64,000 bases of DNA from Actinosynnema sp040640215 (GCF_040640215.1 NZ_JBFABG010000009.1:186001-250000); one strand, 5' to 3'; positions 33,438 through 42,316 are shown, counted from the first letter of the stretch. Notes: generated by a model not told the origin, from the letters alone. Made by a program: numbers and translations.

Positions 33438-34097
33438 ATGGGAAGGTATGCCGTACCCGTTGTCCTCCTGCTGACCGCACTCCTCGGCGTCGCGACACCG
33501 ACCGCCGGTGCCCGGCCCTCGGCATCCGGACCGGTGAAGCACTGCGCGTTCACCCCGACCCCGGACAACCCGCCCGCCAAGCCGGTCCGCCCGCCCCGCG
33601 CCACCGCGCCGACCACGGGCTCCGGGACCACCGTCCTGCACACGAACTACGGCACGGTGGTGATCCGCCTCGACCGGTCGGTCGCCTCCTGCGCCGCGCA
33701 CAACTTCGAGCACCTCGTGCGCAGCCTCTTCTACCACGGCACACAGTGCTTCCGCCTCACCGATTCGCCCCGCCTGGGCGTGTTGCAGTGCGGTGACATC
33801 CACCGCGCCGAGGAGGGCGGCCCCGGCTACCGGTTCGACGACGAGGTGACCGGGGCCGAGACGTACCCGCGCGGCACCGTCGCGATGGGCAACCAGGGAC
33901 CCGGCACCAACGGCAGCGAGTTCTTCGTGGTGCACTCGCACGCCGCCATCTCCCCGGTGTACAGCGTGTTCGGCCGCGTGGTGCACGGGATGGACACCCT
34001 CGACCGGATCGTCGCGGCCGGCATCGCCGGCGGCGCGCAGGACGGCCCGCCCCGGCACCCCGTCCGAATCCACTGGGCACTCGCGCTGCCCTTCTGA
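33438..34097 (+). CDS. Secreted cyclophilin-type peptidyl-prolyl cis-trans isomerase
   Basis: 219 aa. A signal peptide (VPVVLLLTALLGVATPTAGA) precedes a Pro-rich linker and a cyclophilin domain: TNYGTVVIRLDR, FYHGTQCFRL, GNQGPGTNGSEFFVVHS, YSVFGRVVHGMDTLDRI. It would catalyse prolyl isomerisation in exported proteins. There is no lipobox cysteine at the signal end, so it is probably released or retained by other means. The promoter is at 33332-33360. Confidence 0.93.
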   Translation: MGRYAVPVVLLLTALLGVATPTAGARPSASGPVKHCAFTPTPDNPPAKPVRPPRATAPTTGSGTTVLHTNYGTVVIRLDRSVASCAAHNFEHLVRSLFYHGTQCFRLTDSPRLGVLQCGDIHRAEEGGPGYRFDDEVTGAETYPRGTVAMGNQGPGTNGSEFFVVHSHAAISPVYSVFGRVVHGMDTLDRIVAAGIAGGAQDGPPRHPVRIHWALALPF

Positions 34098-34212
34098 CCC
34101 GGACCCGCCGACCGGCGCGGCACCGTCCACTCAGGACGGACGGACGGTGGCTCGGCGGCGGGGGAGCGGGACGCGCCCCCGCCGGGTCTACTCCGATCGT
34201 AGGATCGTCCAC

Positions 34213-34788
34213 ATGGAAATCGACACGTGGTGGGGGATCATCGACCGGGCGCGGACCGCCGTCGGCGACCGGGCGGACGACCGCGACGGTGCGGACGACC
34301 CGTTGCCGCGCGCGCTGGTCGACGTCCTCGTGGGCCTGACGCCCGAGGAGATCGCGGCGTTCGCCGTGACGCACGTCGAGGTGAAGGACTCCGCGTACCG
34401 GTACCCGCTGTGGAACGCCGCCTACCTGATCGAGGGGGGCTGCGGTGACGACGGCTTCACGGACTTCCGCGACGGCCTCGTCCTGCTCGGCCGCGACACG
34501 TTCACCCGCGCGGTGGCGGACCCCGACACGCTCGCGGACCTGCCCGTGGTCGTCCGCATGGGCACCGGGAACAAGGGCTGGATCGGCTACGAGGCGGTGG
34601 GCTACCTGGTCAAGGACGCCTACCGGGCGGTCCGGGGCGAGGTCGACTCGTTCGACGCGGTGGTGGACGGGGCGCTGAGCACCACGACCCGCTCGCGGAC
34701 GCCGGCGGGGGAGCGGTGGGACCCGGAGGACGAGGACGAGGCGCGCCGGCGGCTCCCGCGACTCGCCGCGCTGTTCCTCGAAGGGTGA
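34213..34788 (+). CDS. DUF4240 domain protein
   Basis: 191 aa. The N-terminal MEIDTWWGIIDRAR and the following ALVDVLVGLTPEEIAAFA and AAYLIEGGCGDDGFTDFRDG segments are characteristic of DUF4240 proteins, which have no assigned function. The C-terminal part is acidic. ATG 34213 lies 7 bases after TAGGAT (34200-34205), so a leaderless transcript is likely; an upstream in-frame GTG at 34147 is not supported. Confidence 0.85.
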   Translation: MEIDTWWGIIDRARTAVGDRADDRDGADDPLPRALVDVLVGLTPEEIAAFAVTHVEVKDSAYRYPLWNAAYLIEGGCGDDGFTDFRDGLVLLGRDTFTRAVADPDTLADLPVVVRMGTGNKGWIGYEAVGYLVKDAYRAVRGEVDSFDAVVDGALSTTTRSRTPAGERWDPEDEDEARRRLPRLAALFLEG

Positions 34789-34962
34789 GGGGCTGCCCGT
34801 GACCCACCTGATCCGAGGGGGCCGGCCGCCGGCCCGTAATGCCCGGGGGACATCTCCGCACCGTACCCGGCGCTGGTCCGCCGGCGTCGACCTGCGCGCG
34901 CGACGCGTCCGTGGTACCGCGCGTGACGTGCGCGAAACGGCCGCAGATGTCAGGGTTGGCGC

Positions 34963-36060
34963 ATGATCGCTGTGTCTCGCCTGCGGAAGGTGTCCTGGAC
35001 CCGAGTGGTTCCGGTGTTGGGCGCGGTGGTGCTCGCGCTGGCCTGGGGGCGGGATCTCGGGACGGTGCTGGTGACCATCGTCGCGGTGGTGCTCGCGGGC
35101 ACCGTGCTGGCGGCGGTGCACCACGCCGAGGTCGTCGCGCACCGCGTCGGCGAACCGTTCGGGTCCCTGGTGCTCGCGGTCGCCGTCACCGTGATCGAGG
35201 TCGCGCTGATCGTGACGATGATGATCTCCGGCGGGCCGGACACCGCCTCGCTCGCGCGCGACACGGTCTTCGCCGCGGTCATGATCACCACCAACGGCAT
35301 AGTGGGGCTCTCACTGCTGATCGGCGCGTACCGCTACGGCGTCACGCTGTTCAACTCGGAGGGCAGCGGCGCGGCCCTGGCCACGGTGACGACGCTCGCC
35401 ACGCTGTGCCTGGTGCTGCCGACCTTCACCGCGAGCACGGCCGGTCCGGAGTTCTCCTCGACCCAGCTCGCGTTCGCGGCGGTGGCCTCGCTCGCGCTGT
35501 ACGGGATGTTCGTGCTCACCCAGACCGTGCGGCACCGGGACTTCTTCCTCCCGGTCACCGCCGAGGGCGAACCCGACGCCGAGCAGCACGCGTCCCCGCC
35601 GTCGCTCAAGGAGACCTGGATCAGCGTGGGGCTGCTGATGGTGGCGCTGGTGGTCGTGGTGGGACTGGCGAAGGTGGAGTCGCCGGCGATCGAGGCCGCG
35701 GTGAAGGCGGCCGGGTTCCCGCCGTCGTTCGTGGGCGTGGTCATCGCGCTGCTGGTGCTGCTGCCCGAAACCCTGGCCGCCGGCCGGGCCGCCCGCCACG
35801 ACCGGGTCCAGATCAGCCTCAACCTGGGCTACGGCTCGGCGATGGCCAGCATCGGGTTGACGATCCCGGCCATCGCGCTCGCGTCCATCTGGCTGGACGG
35901 GCCGCTGCTGCTCGGTCTCGGGCCGACGCAGATGGTGCTGCTCGGCCTCACCGTCGTGGTCAGCGTCCTCACCGTGGTACCCGGTCGGGCGACCCGGATG
36001 CAGGGCAGTGTCCACCTGGTGCTGTTCGCGGCGTTCCTGTTCCTCGCCATACATCCCTGA
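34963..36060 (+). CDS. chaA: Calcium/proton antiporter (ChaA/CaCA family)
   Basis: 365 aa with about 11 membrane helices in two homologous halves. Each half has an acidic alpha-repeat motif: GSLVLAVAVTVIEVALIV in the first, and FVGVVIALLVLLPETLAAGR in the second, whose glutamates bind the cation. It exchanges cytoplasmic Ca2+ (and in ChaA-like members Na+ or K+) for protons. A hairpin terminator follows at 36137. Confidence 0.9.
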   Translation: MIAVSRLRKVSWTRVVPVLGAVVLALAWGRDLGTVLVTIVAVVLAGTVLAAVHHAEVVAHRVGEPFGSLVLAVAVTVIEVALIVTMMISGGPDTASLARDTVFAAVMITTNGIVGLSLLIGAYRYGVTLFNSEGSGAALATVTTLATLCLVLPTFTASTAGPEFSSTQLAFAAVASLALYGMFVLTQTVRHRDFFLPVTAEGEPDAEQHASPPSLKETWISVGLLMVALVVVVGLAKVESPAIEAAVKAAGFPPSFVGVVIALLVLLPETLAAGRAARHDRVQISLNLGYGSAMASIGLTIPAIALASIWLDGPLLLGLGPTQMVLLGLTVVVSVLTVVPGRATRMQGSVHLVLFAAFLFLAIHP

Positions 36061-36136
36061 CATCACGCGGACGGGTGATGCCGCGCTCGTCTTCGGCCGC
36101 ACCCGGCCCGAAGACGTCGAGCCGGTCCGGACGCGC

Positions 36137-36170
36137 CGACGGGCCGGCCTCCACGGAGGCCGGCCCGTCG
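36137..36170. terminator. Bidirectional hairpin terminator between chaA and the small secreted gene
   Basis: Two 16-base arms (36137-36152 and 36155-36170) are perfectly complementary with only two bases between them. The position, 77 bases after the antiporter stop and 12 bases beyond the stop of the convergent gene, fits a shared terminator. Confidence 0.75.
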
Positions 36171-36181
36171 TCCCCCTCGGG

Positions 36182-36517
36182 TCAGCAGGTGCTCGCGCCG
36201 TCGAACCGGCGCGGGGCCTTGGCCACCTGGCTGGTCCTCGTCCCGCCCGCACCGACCGTGCCGCACGAGCCATCCGCGCCGTAGGCCCAGATGATCTTCA
36301 GGTTGAGCGACCGGCCGCAGTCGTTGCGGGCGTGGCCGGTCTGCGTGATGGTGCCCTGGGTGACCCAGACCTTCACGCACGACGGCGCGTTGCCGAGCAC
36401 CTCGACGCCGCCGGCGGGCTCGCCCGCCGCCATCGCCGAACCGCCGAGCAGACCCGTCGCGATCGTGCCGACCGCGGCGATGGTCGCCGCCCTGCGCCCG
36501 ATGTCGTTGAACCGCAT
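36182..36517 (-). CDS. Small secreted four-cysteine protein (alpha-amylase-inhibitor-like fold suspected)
   Basis: 111 aa. A signal peptide (AATIAAVGTIATGLLGGSAMA) precedes a mature part of about 80 residues with four cysteines: APSCVKVWV, ARNDCGRSLNLKII, ADGSCGTVGAG and the C-terminal ASTC. The APSC start, the 18-residue gap between the second and third Cys and the overall size resemble tendamistat-type proteinaceous alpha-amylase inhibitors, but the inhibitory Trp-Arg-Tyr triplet is absent. ATG 36517 follows GGGAGGA. The family call is inference; a small secreted disulfide protein is certain. Confidence 0.7.
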   Translation of the reverse strand: MRFNDIGRRAATIAAVGTIATGLLGGSAMAAGEPAGGVEVLGNAPSCVKVWVTQGTITQTGHARNDCGRSLNLKIIWAYGADGSCGTVGAGGTRTSQVAKAPRRFDGASTC

Positions 36518-36666
36518 CTCGTAGTCCTCCCCTGAACTGTGGATCGTTCCCCCCGGCCCTCGAAGAACCGGTGAGTGCAGGTTAGGACGGGCACCGGGCG
36601 TCCGTGACGGTCGTTCACCCCACAATTCCGGGCTGCGCCGCGCGCGGTCCCGGCCGCGCGCTCCGC

Positions 36667-38058
36667 TCAGGCCGGTGATCGGGTCGCCCGGGAGGACCGC
36701 GTCCACCACCGGACCCCGACGACCGCGGACAGCCCGCCCGCCACGAGCACCGCCGCGACCGCGAACGTCCAGTGGGTCGCGCGTGCCACGTCCGTCGCGG
36801 ACGCCGTGGTCACGTCGCCGGCGGCCGAGGCGAAGACCGCGCCCATGACCGACGCGCCGGTGACGAGCCCCAGGTTCCGGGACAGGTTCAGCACCCCCGA
36901 CACCAGGCCGCGCCGGCTCGCGGCGGCGGTCTTCATGACCGAGGTGTTGTTGGCCGCCTGGAACACCGCGTAACCGGCGGTGACCACGACGAGCGGCAGC
37001 AGGTAGCCGGGGAAGCCCGCGGAGACGGGCGTGAGGGCCAGCGCCGCCGCCCCGGCGAGCACGCCGCCGAGCCCGACGACGACCATCGCCGAGGTGCCGA
37101 AGCGGTCCGTGGCGCGACCCGCCGGCACCCCGGTCAGCGCGGCCACCACCGGCCCGGCGGACATCACCAGACCGACCAGCACGGGGTCCAGCCCCAGCGC
37201 CCGGGACAGGTGGAACGGCCCCACGACGAGCGTGGTCATCATGACCGTGGACACCAGCGCGTTCGTCGTGAGGCTCGCGGTGAACGCGGCGTCGCGCAGC
37301 AGCGACAGGTCCAGCAGCGGTGCCGGCGCGCGCCGTTCGACCAGGACGAACAGCACGAGCCCGCCGGCGGCGACGCCCAGCGCCCAGGTGCCGCCGTCGA
37401 CCGTCATCGCCAGCGCGTACGCCCCGAGGGTCAGCGCCAGCAGCGCCGTGCCCGCCGCGTCGAACCGCCGGAGCGCGGTGCCCGGCGCGGTGTGCGGCAG
37501 CGCCCGGACCACGAGCACCAGCGCGAGCACGCCGAGCGGCACGCCGACCAGGAAGACCGAGCGCCAGCCGAAGCCCGCGACCAGGACGCCGCCGAGCGCG
37601 GGACCCAGCGCGGTGCCGATCGCGGACATCGTCCCGAGCAGGCCCATGACCCGCCCGGTGCGCTCGGCCGGCACGGTGTCGCCGACCAGGGCCATGGTCA
37701 GCGCCATCATGGCCGCCGCGCCGACGCCCTGGAGCGCCCGCGCGGCGACGAGCAGCGGGAGGTTCGGGGCCAGGGCGCACAGCAGCGTGGCGAGCGTGAA
37801 CACGGCGGTGCCGCCGATCAGCAGGCGACGCCGTCCGGTGAGGTCGCCGAGCCGGCCCGCGCCCACGATCGCCGTGGTGACGGACAGCAGGTAGGCGATC
37901 ACCACCCACTGCACCTCGGCGAAGGAGTTGCCGAGGTCGGCGGCGATGGCGGGCAGGCCGACGTTGGCGATGCTGATGCCCAGCGCGGGCAGCAGCGCGC
38001 ACAGCGCCAGGGCGGCCGGTGCCCAGGAGCGGGTCGGCGGGGCGGCGGTCGTTCTCAC
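36667..38058 (-). CDS. DHA2-family (EmrB/QacA) MFS drug exporter
   Basis: 463 aa with about 14 membrane helices. N-terminal SIANVGLPAIAADLGNS and YLLSVTTAIVGAGRLGDLTGRRR (motif A) plus ARALQGVGAAAMMAL and GTALGPALGGVLVAGFGWRSVF (motif C) are diagnostic of DHA2 proton-driven exporters. It would export a hydrophobic drug or metabolite. It is divergent from a LysR regulator gene, its probable controller. Confidence 0.92.
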   Translation of the reverse strand: MRTTAAPPTRSWAPAALALCALLPALGISIANVGLPAIAADLGNSFAEVQWVVIAYLLSVTTAIVGAGRLGDLTGRRRLLIGGTAVFTLATLLCALAPNLPLLVAARALQGVGAAAMMALTMALVGDTVPAERTGRVMGLLGTMSAIGTALGPALGGVLVAGFGWRSVFLVGVPLGVLALVLVVRALPHTAPGTALRRFDAAGTALLALTLGAYALAMTVDGGTWALGVAAGGLVLFVLVERRAPAPLLDLSLLRDAAFTASLTTNALVSTVMMTTLVVGPFHLSRALGLDPVLVGLVMSAGPVVAALTGVPAGRATDRFGTSAMVVVGLGGVLAGAAALALTPVSAGFPGYLLPLVVVTAGYAVFQAANNTSVMKTAAASRRGLVSGVLNLSRNLGLVTGASVMGAVFASAAGDVTTASATDVARATHWTFAVAAVLVAGGLSAVVGVRWWTRSSRATRSPA

Positions 38059-38177
38059 GGGGACTCCCGGGGTCGGAGGGGTGCGGGACCGACGTTAGGG
38101 AGCACCGTGACCTGGCGGAAGGCGCAAAGATGTCAATCGACGTGTGCACCGGACGCCAGGTGTGGGAGCCTGGGCGG

Positions 38178-39062
38178 ATGGCCCGGCCCGATCTGAACCT
38201 GCTGGTCACGCTGGACGTCCTGCTGGCGGAGGGCAGCGTCACGCGGGCCGGTGAACGCCTCGCGCTCAGCCCGTCGGCGATGAGCCGTGCGCTGGCCCGG
38301 TTGCGCCGGGCCACCGGCGACCCGCTGCTGGTGCGGGCCGGCCGGGGCCTGGTGCCGACCCCGCGCGCCCTGGAGCTGCGCGACCGGGTGCGCGGCCTGG
38401 TCCGGGAGGCCGAGGAGGTGCTCAGGCCGGCCCCCCGGCTGGACCTGCCGACGCTCGACCGGACGTTCTCGCTGCGCACCAGCGACGGGTTCGTGGAGCG
38501 GTTCGGGCCCGCCCTGGTGGCCGAGGTCGGTGCCGCCGCACCCGGCGTGCGGCTGCGGTTCCTGCAAAAAGCACCGAAGGACGCCGGGGTGTTGCGGGGC
38601 GCGGACGTCGACTTGGAAACCGGGGTCGTGGACCAGCCCCTGGGATCGGACGTGGTCGGCACGCCCCTGTTCACCGACCGGTTCATCGGCGTGGTGCGCG
38701 GTGAGCACCCGCTCGGCTCCGGCGAGGTGACGACGGCCCGCTACGCGGCGGCCCGGCACGTGCACGTGTCGCGGCGCGGGCTCACCGAGGGGCTGGTGGA
38801 CGAGGCGCTGCGGCCGGCCGGGCGGCGGGACGTGGTGACCGTGGTGGACGGCTTCGGCGCGGCGCTGGCGCTGGCCCGCGCGTCGGACCTGGTCGCCACC
38901 GTGCCGGACCGGCACACCGCGAACCTGCGCGCGGGGATGCACCGGTTCGAGCTGCCCTTCCCCGCGCCCGAGGTGACGGTGTCGCTGCTGTGGCACGTCC
39001 GGTTCGACGCCGACCCGGCGCACCGGTGGCTGCGCGACCTCGTGCGCGCGGTGACCCGGTGA
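38178..39062 (+). CDS. LysR family transcriptional regulator
   Basis: 294 aa. The N-terminal winged HTH (LNLLVTLDVLLAEGSVTRAG; LSPSAMSRALARLRRATGDP) is typical of LysR proteins, followed by the periplasmic-binding-like effector domain. The effector and target are unknown. It is divergent from the DHA2 exporter, the usual layout for control of that exporter. A near-dyad ATGTC-AATC-GACGT at 38130-38143 is a candidate binding site. Confidence 0.9.
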   Translation: MARPDLNLLVTLDVLLAEGSVTRAGERLALSPSAMSRALARLRRATGDPLLVRAGRGLVPTPRALELRDRVRGLVREAEEVLRPAPRLDLPTLDRTFSLRTSDGFVERFGPALVAEVGAAAPGVRLRFLQKAPKDAGVLRGADVDLETGVVDQPLGSDVVGTPLFTDRFIGVVRGEHPLGSGEVTTARYAAARHVHVSRRGLTEGLVDEALRPAGRRDVVTVVDGFGAALALARASDLVATVPDRHTANLRAGMHRFELPFPAPEVTVSLLWHVRFDADPAHRWLRDLVRAVTR

Positions 39063-39198
39063 CCACCGGCGCGCCCGGGTGACCGCCGACGTCCTCGCCG
39101 GCCGCCCGGCCGGGGGTCCCGGTTTCCGGGACGGCGCACGTCCGGGGCGCGCGGGCGTGCCAGGATCGTCGGGACGACCCGGACCCGAGGAGGCCGCC

Positions 39199-39615
39199 GT
39201 GACGGACGAACGCCGGGACCGGGACCTGCGGGTGGTGGAGGAGTTCCGGGTCAACGGGGGAGTGGTGGGCGGTCGCCACACCGGGCGCACCCTGCTCCTG
39301 CTGCACCACACCGGCGCGCGGTCGGGGATCGACCGGGTCACCCCGCTGACCTTCCTCGCGGTCGGCGGTCGTCGGGTGGTCGCGGCGGGCAACGGCGGGC
39401 TGCCGGCCAACCCCGCCTGGTACTACAACCTGCTGGCCGACCCGGCGGTGTCGGTGGAGGTCGGCACCGAGACCCACCGGGTGCGGGCCCGCGTCGCCGA
39501 GGGCGCGGAGCGCGACGAGCTGGTGGAGCACTTCCGCGCCGCGCCGTCCCGGTTCGCCGCGTTCGAGCGGGCACTGGCACGGGTGATCCCGATCGTGGTC
39601 TTCGACCCGCGCTGA
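39199..39615 (+). CDS. Deazaflavin (F420)-dependent nitroreductase family protein (Ddn-like)
   Basis: 138 aa, the usual length for this split-barrel family. Diagnostic segments are TLLLLHHTGARSG, RRVVAAGNGG, NPAWYYNLLADPAVSVEVG and the RARVAEGAERDEL stretch. Relatives include F420H2-dependent quinone reductases and Ddn of mycobacteria; the F420 dependence here is inferred from the family. The GTG start follows GAGGAGG. No operon partner is evident. Confidence 0.88.
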   Translation: MTDERRDRDLRVVEEFRVNGGVVGGRHTGRTLLLLHHTGARSGIDRVTPLTFLAVGGRRVVAAGNGGLPANPAWYYNLLADPAVSVEVGTETHRVRARVAEGAERDELVEHFRAAPSRFAAFERALARVIPIVVFDPR

Positions 39616-39655
39616 CCACGGAGCCCAACCGCCCAGTGTGACGCATCGTGGTCGG

Positions 39656-39719
39656 GTGTGTTCACACTGTGAGAAGTCGACTACTCCGCGTTGACCGGGC
39701 GGTGTGCTCCTGTTGGAGT
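39656..39719 (+). promoter_or_regulatory. Promoter and overlapping dyads upstream of the sulfur operon leader
   Basis: TTGACC (39691-39696), 17 bases, TGGAGT (39714-39719), then a GTG exactly at the predicted transcript start (39726). Just upstream are two overlapping palindromes, GTGTG-TT-CACAC (39656-39667) and TCACA-C-TGTGA (39662-39672), suitable for a regulator of the operon. Confidence 0.6.
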
Positions 39720-39725
39720 GGCACT

Positions 39726-39908
39726 GTGCCGCGAATGACCGTGTTGACCAGGCGCAGGCACGTGGACCTCCTCCGCGTGACCACCCAGCGCTGTTGTCCC
39801 CGACAGGCCGCGATCCCCACCCCGTCCTGTCCTGTTCGGACAGTCCGCGCTCGTTCCGATCCCCCTGGAGTTCCGCCGTGCCCGAAGAACGGGAGCGGGA
39901 GCCGCTGA
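39726..39908 (+). CDS. Leaderless leader peptide with tandem cysteines (putative cysteine-responsive attenuator)
   Basis: A 60-codon frame starts on a GTG at the predicted transcript start (ATG 39735 is an alternative). It contains TRRRHVDLLRV, the motif of actinobacterial sulfur-gene leader peptides as I recall them, then two adjacent cysteine codons (TTQRCCPR) and two more single cysteines. It continues 31 bases into the next gene in a different frame. In mycobacteria, leaderless poly-cysteine mini-ORFs sense charged tRNA-Cys and control downstream sulfur genes; the same role is inferred here. Confidence 0.68.
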   Translation: MPRMTVLTRRRHVDLLRVTTQRCCPRQAAIPTPSCPVRTVRARSDPPGVPPCPKNGSGSR

Positions 39909-41008
39909 AGTTCGCCTACTGGGTGCCCAACGTCAGCGGTGGCCTCGTCGTCAGCGACATCGAGCAACGGACCGACTGGTCCTACGACTACAACCGCGAG
40001 CTCGCCGTGCTCGCCGAGCGCAACGGCTTCGAGTACGCGCTCAGCCAGGTGCGCTACCTGGCCGGCTACGGTGCCTCCCACCAGCACGAGTCCACCAGCT
40101 TCAGCCTGGCCCTGCTGCTGGCCACGCAGCGGTTGAAGGTGATCGCCGCGGTGCACCCGGGCCTGTGGCACCCGGCCGTGCTGGCGAAGTTCATCGCCAC
40201 CGCCGACCACATCTCCGGCGGGCGCGCGGCGGTGAACGTGGTCAGCGGGTGGTTCAAGGGCGAGTTCACCGCCCTGGGTGAACCCTGGCTGGAGCACGAC
40301 GAGCGGTACCGGCGCTCCGAGGAGTTCATCCGCGTGCTGCGGGCCAGTTGGACCGACGAGTCCGCCGAGTTCGCCGGGGACTTCTACCGGCTGCGCGGCT
40401 ACGACCTCAAGCCCAAACCCCTGGCCGTGCCCGGCCGGGCGCACCCGGAGATCTTCCAGGGCGGCAACTCCACCGCCGCGCGCGCCATGGCGGGCCGCGT
40501 GTCGGACTGGTACTTCAGCAACGGCAAGGACTTCGACGGCGTCACCGAGCAGGTCGCGGAGGTCGCGGCGTCCGCGCACGGCCGCCGGGTCCGCTTCGGG
40601 CTCAACGGTTTCCTCATCGCGCGCGACACCGAGGCGGAAGCCCGCGAGACGCTGCGCGAGATCGTCGCCAAGGCCGACGTCCGGGCGGTGCGCGGGTTCC
40701 GCGACGCCGTGCGGCAGGCGGGCGGTGCCACCGCCGACGGCAAGGGCATGTGGGCCGACTCGACCTTCGACGACCTGGTCCAGTACAACGACGGCTTCCG
40801 CTCCCGCCTGATCGGCACGCCCGAGCAGGTCGCGCACCGGATCGTGGAGTACCGCCGCCGGGGCGTGGACCTGCTGCTGCTGGGTTTCCTGCACTACCAC
40901 GAGGAAGTCGCCTACTTCGGCCGGCACGTGCTGCCGATCGTCCGCGACCTCGAAGCCTCCTCCGACGCATCCGCCGCCACCCCCGAGCCGATCGGAGTCC
41001 GACCGTGA
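39878..41008 (+). CDS. sfnG: SfnG-like FMNH2-dependent dimethylsulfone monooxygenase
   Basis: 376 aa, luciferase-like TIM barrel. KFAYWVPNVSGGLVVSDI, EQRTDWSYDYNRELA, GFEYALSQVRYLAGYGASHQ and SGGRAAVNVVSGWFKGEF match the SfnG/SsuD branch of flavin-dependent monooxygenases that cleave C-S bonds. It would oxidise dimethylsulfone to methanesulfinate using FMNH2. GTG 39878 has GGAG upstream and lies within the 3' part of the leader-peptide frame. The stop overlaps the next gene by 4 bases, forming a sulfur-scavenging operon. The exact substrate could differ. Confidence 0.88.
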   Translation: MPEEREREPLKFAYWVPNVSGGLVVSDIEQRTDWSYDYNRELAVLAERNGFEYALSQVRYLAGYGASHQHESTSFSLALLLATQRLKVIAAVHPGLWHPAVLAKFIATADHISGGRAAVNVVSGWFKGEFTALGEPWLEHDERYRRSEEFIRVLRASWTDESAEFAGDFYRLRGYDLKPKPLAVPGRAHPEIFQGGNSTAARAMAGRVSDWYFSNGKDFDGVTEQVAEVAASAHGRRVRFGLNGFLIARDTEAEARETLREIVAKADVRAVRGFRDAVRQAGGATADGKGMWADSTFDDLVQYNDGFRSRLIGTPEQVAHRIVEYRRRGVDLLLLGFLHYHEEVAYFGRHVLPIVRDLEASSDASAATPEPIGVRP

Positions 41009-42222
41009 CGACCTCCGCCCAGCACACCTGGAGCACCACCCCCGCCACCGCCGACGAGTGGCTCTCCCGCGCCCGCGAGGTGGCCGCGCTGCTCGCCGCC
41101 GACGCGGTGGCGCGCGACCGCGCCGGGGCCACCCCGCACGCCGAAGTGGCGCTGCTCAAGGATTCCGGGCTGGTCACCCTGCTCGGCCCGGTGGAGCACG
41201 GCGGCGGCGGGCAGGACTGGACGACGGCCTACCGGGTGATCCGCGAGGTCGCCGCCGGGGACGGCTCGATCGGCCAGCTCCTCGGGTACCACTACCTCTG
41301 GTTCTGGGCGGCCCGGCTGGTCGCCACCCCGGAGCAGGTGGTCGCGGCGGAGGAGCAGGCCACCCGTGACCGGTGGTTCTTCGGCGGCGCGGTGAACCCG
41401 CGCGACAACGACCTGGTGATCACCGAGGACGGCGACGACCTGGTGTACACCGGCCGCAAGTCGTTCTCCACCGGGAGCAAGGTCTCCGACGTGACCGTGC
41501 TGGAAGGCGTGCTGGAGGGCACGGACAAGCACATCTTCGCGATCGTCCCGTCGCGGCAGGACGCCCTCGTGTTCGAGGACGGCTGGGACAACCTCGGCCA
41601 GCGGCTCACCGAGAGCGGCGGCGTGCGGGTGGAGGGCGTGCGGGTGCCGTGGGCCTCGGCCGCCGGGTACGTCGACAAGGAGTTCACGCCCAAGGTCTAC
41701 AACACGCTCAACGTGCCGCTGATCCAGTTGGTGTTCACGAACCTCTACCTCGGCATCGCCCGGGGCGCGCTCGCCGTGGCCGCCGCCTACACCAGGTCCA
41801 CCACCCGGGCGTGGCCCCACGGGGTCGACGTCAAGGCGTCGGCGACCGAGGAGTTCCACGTCCTGGAGACCTACGGCGGCCTCCAGGCCAAGCTGTGGGC
41901 CGCCGAGGCGCTCGCCGAGCGGGCCGCCGGGCTCGTCGAGGCGATCAACGCCCACCCGGACGAGGTCACCGGGCGCGAACGCGGTGAGGCGGCCGTCGTC
42001 ATCGCGGCGGCCAAGGAGCGGGCGGTCGAGACCGGGCTGGAGATCGGCTCCCGGATCTTCGAGGTCACCGGGGCGCGGGCGACGGCGAACCAGGTGGGGC
42101 TGGACATCTTCTGGCGCAACATCCGCACGCACAGCCTGCACGACCCGATCGCCCACAAGCGGGCCGAGGTCGGCCGGTACGCGCTGCTGGACGAGATCCC
42201 GGAGCCCACCTGGTACACGTGA
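41005..42222 (+). CDS. sfnB: SfnB/DszC-like flavin monooxygenase (acyl-CoA dehydrogenase fold)
   Basis: 405 aa with acyl-CoA-dehydrogenase architecture but family features of sulfur-acquisition oxidoreductases: GPVEHGGGGQDWTTAYRVI, GSIGQLLGYHYLWFWAARL, GRKSFSTGSKVSDV, and the C-terminal FWRNIRTHSLHDPIAHK. Members use reduced flavin and O2 on organosulfur compounds. The GTG start overlaps the sfnG stop (GTGA). Pairing with SfnG and a cysteine-type leader supports a role in sulfur supply under sulfate limitation. A strong terminator follows. Confidence 0.87.
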   Translation: MTTSAQHTWSTTPATADEWLSRAREVAALLAADAVARDRAGATPHAEVALLKDSGLVTLLGPVEHGGGGQDWTTAYRVIREVAAGDGSIGQLLGYHYLWFWAARLVATPEQVVAAEEQATRDRWFFGGAVNPRDNDLVITEDGDDLVYTGRKSFSTGSKVSDVTVLEGVLEGTDKHIFAIVPSRQDALVFEDGWDNLGQRLTESGGVRVEGVRVPWASAAGYVDKEFTPKVYNTLNVPLIQLVFTNLYLGIARGALAVAAAYTRSTTRAWPHGVDVKASATEEFHVLETYGGLQAKLWAAEALAERAAGLVEAINAHPDEVTGRERGEAAVVIAAAKERAVETGLEIGSRIFEVTGARATANQVGLDIFWRNIRTHSLHDPIAHKRAEVGRYALLDEIPEPTWYT

Positions 42223-42316
42223 CCCCGGCGGCGCGCGGGAGAGCTGCCCGGTCTCGGCCGGGTCGACCTGCTCCGGTGTCCGACAGCGGGTTCCCGGCCA
42301 CCGCGCGGTGGTGGTC

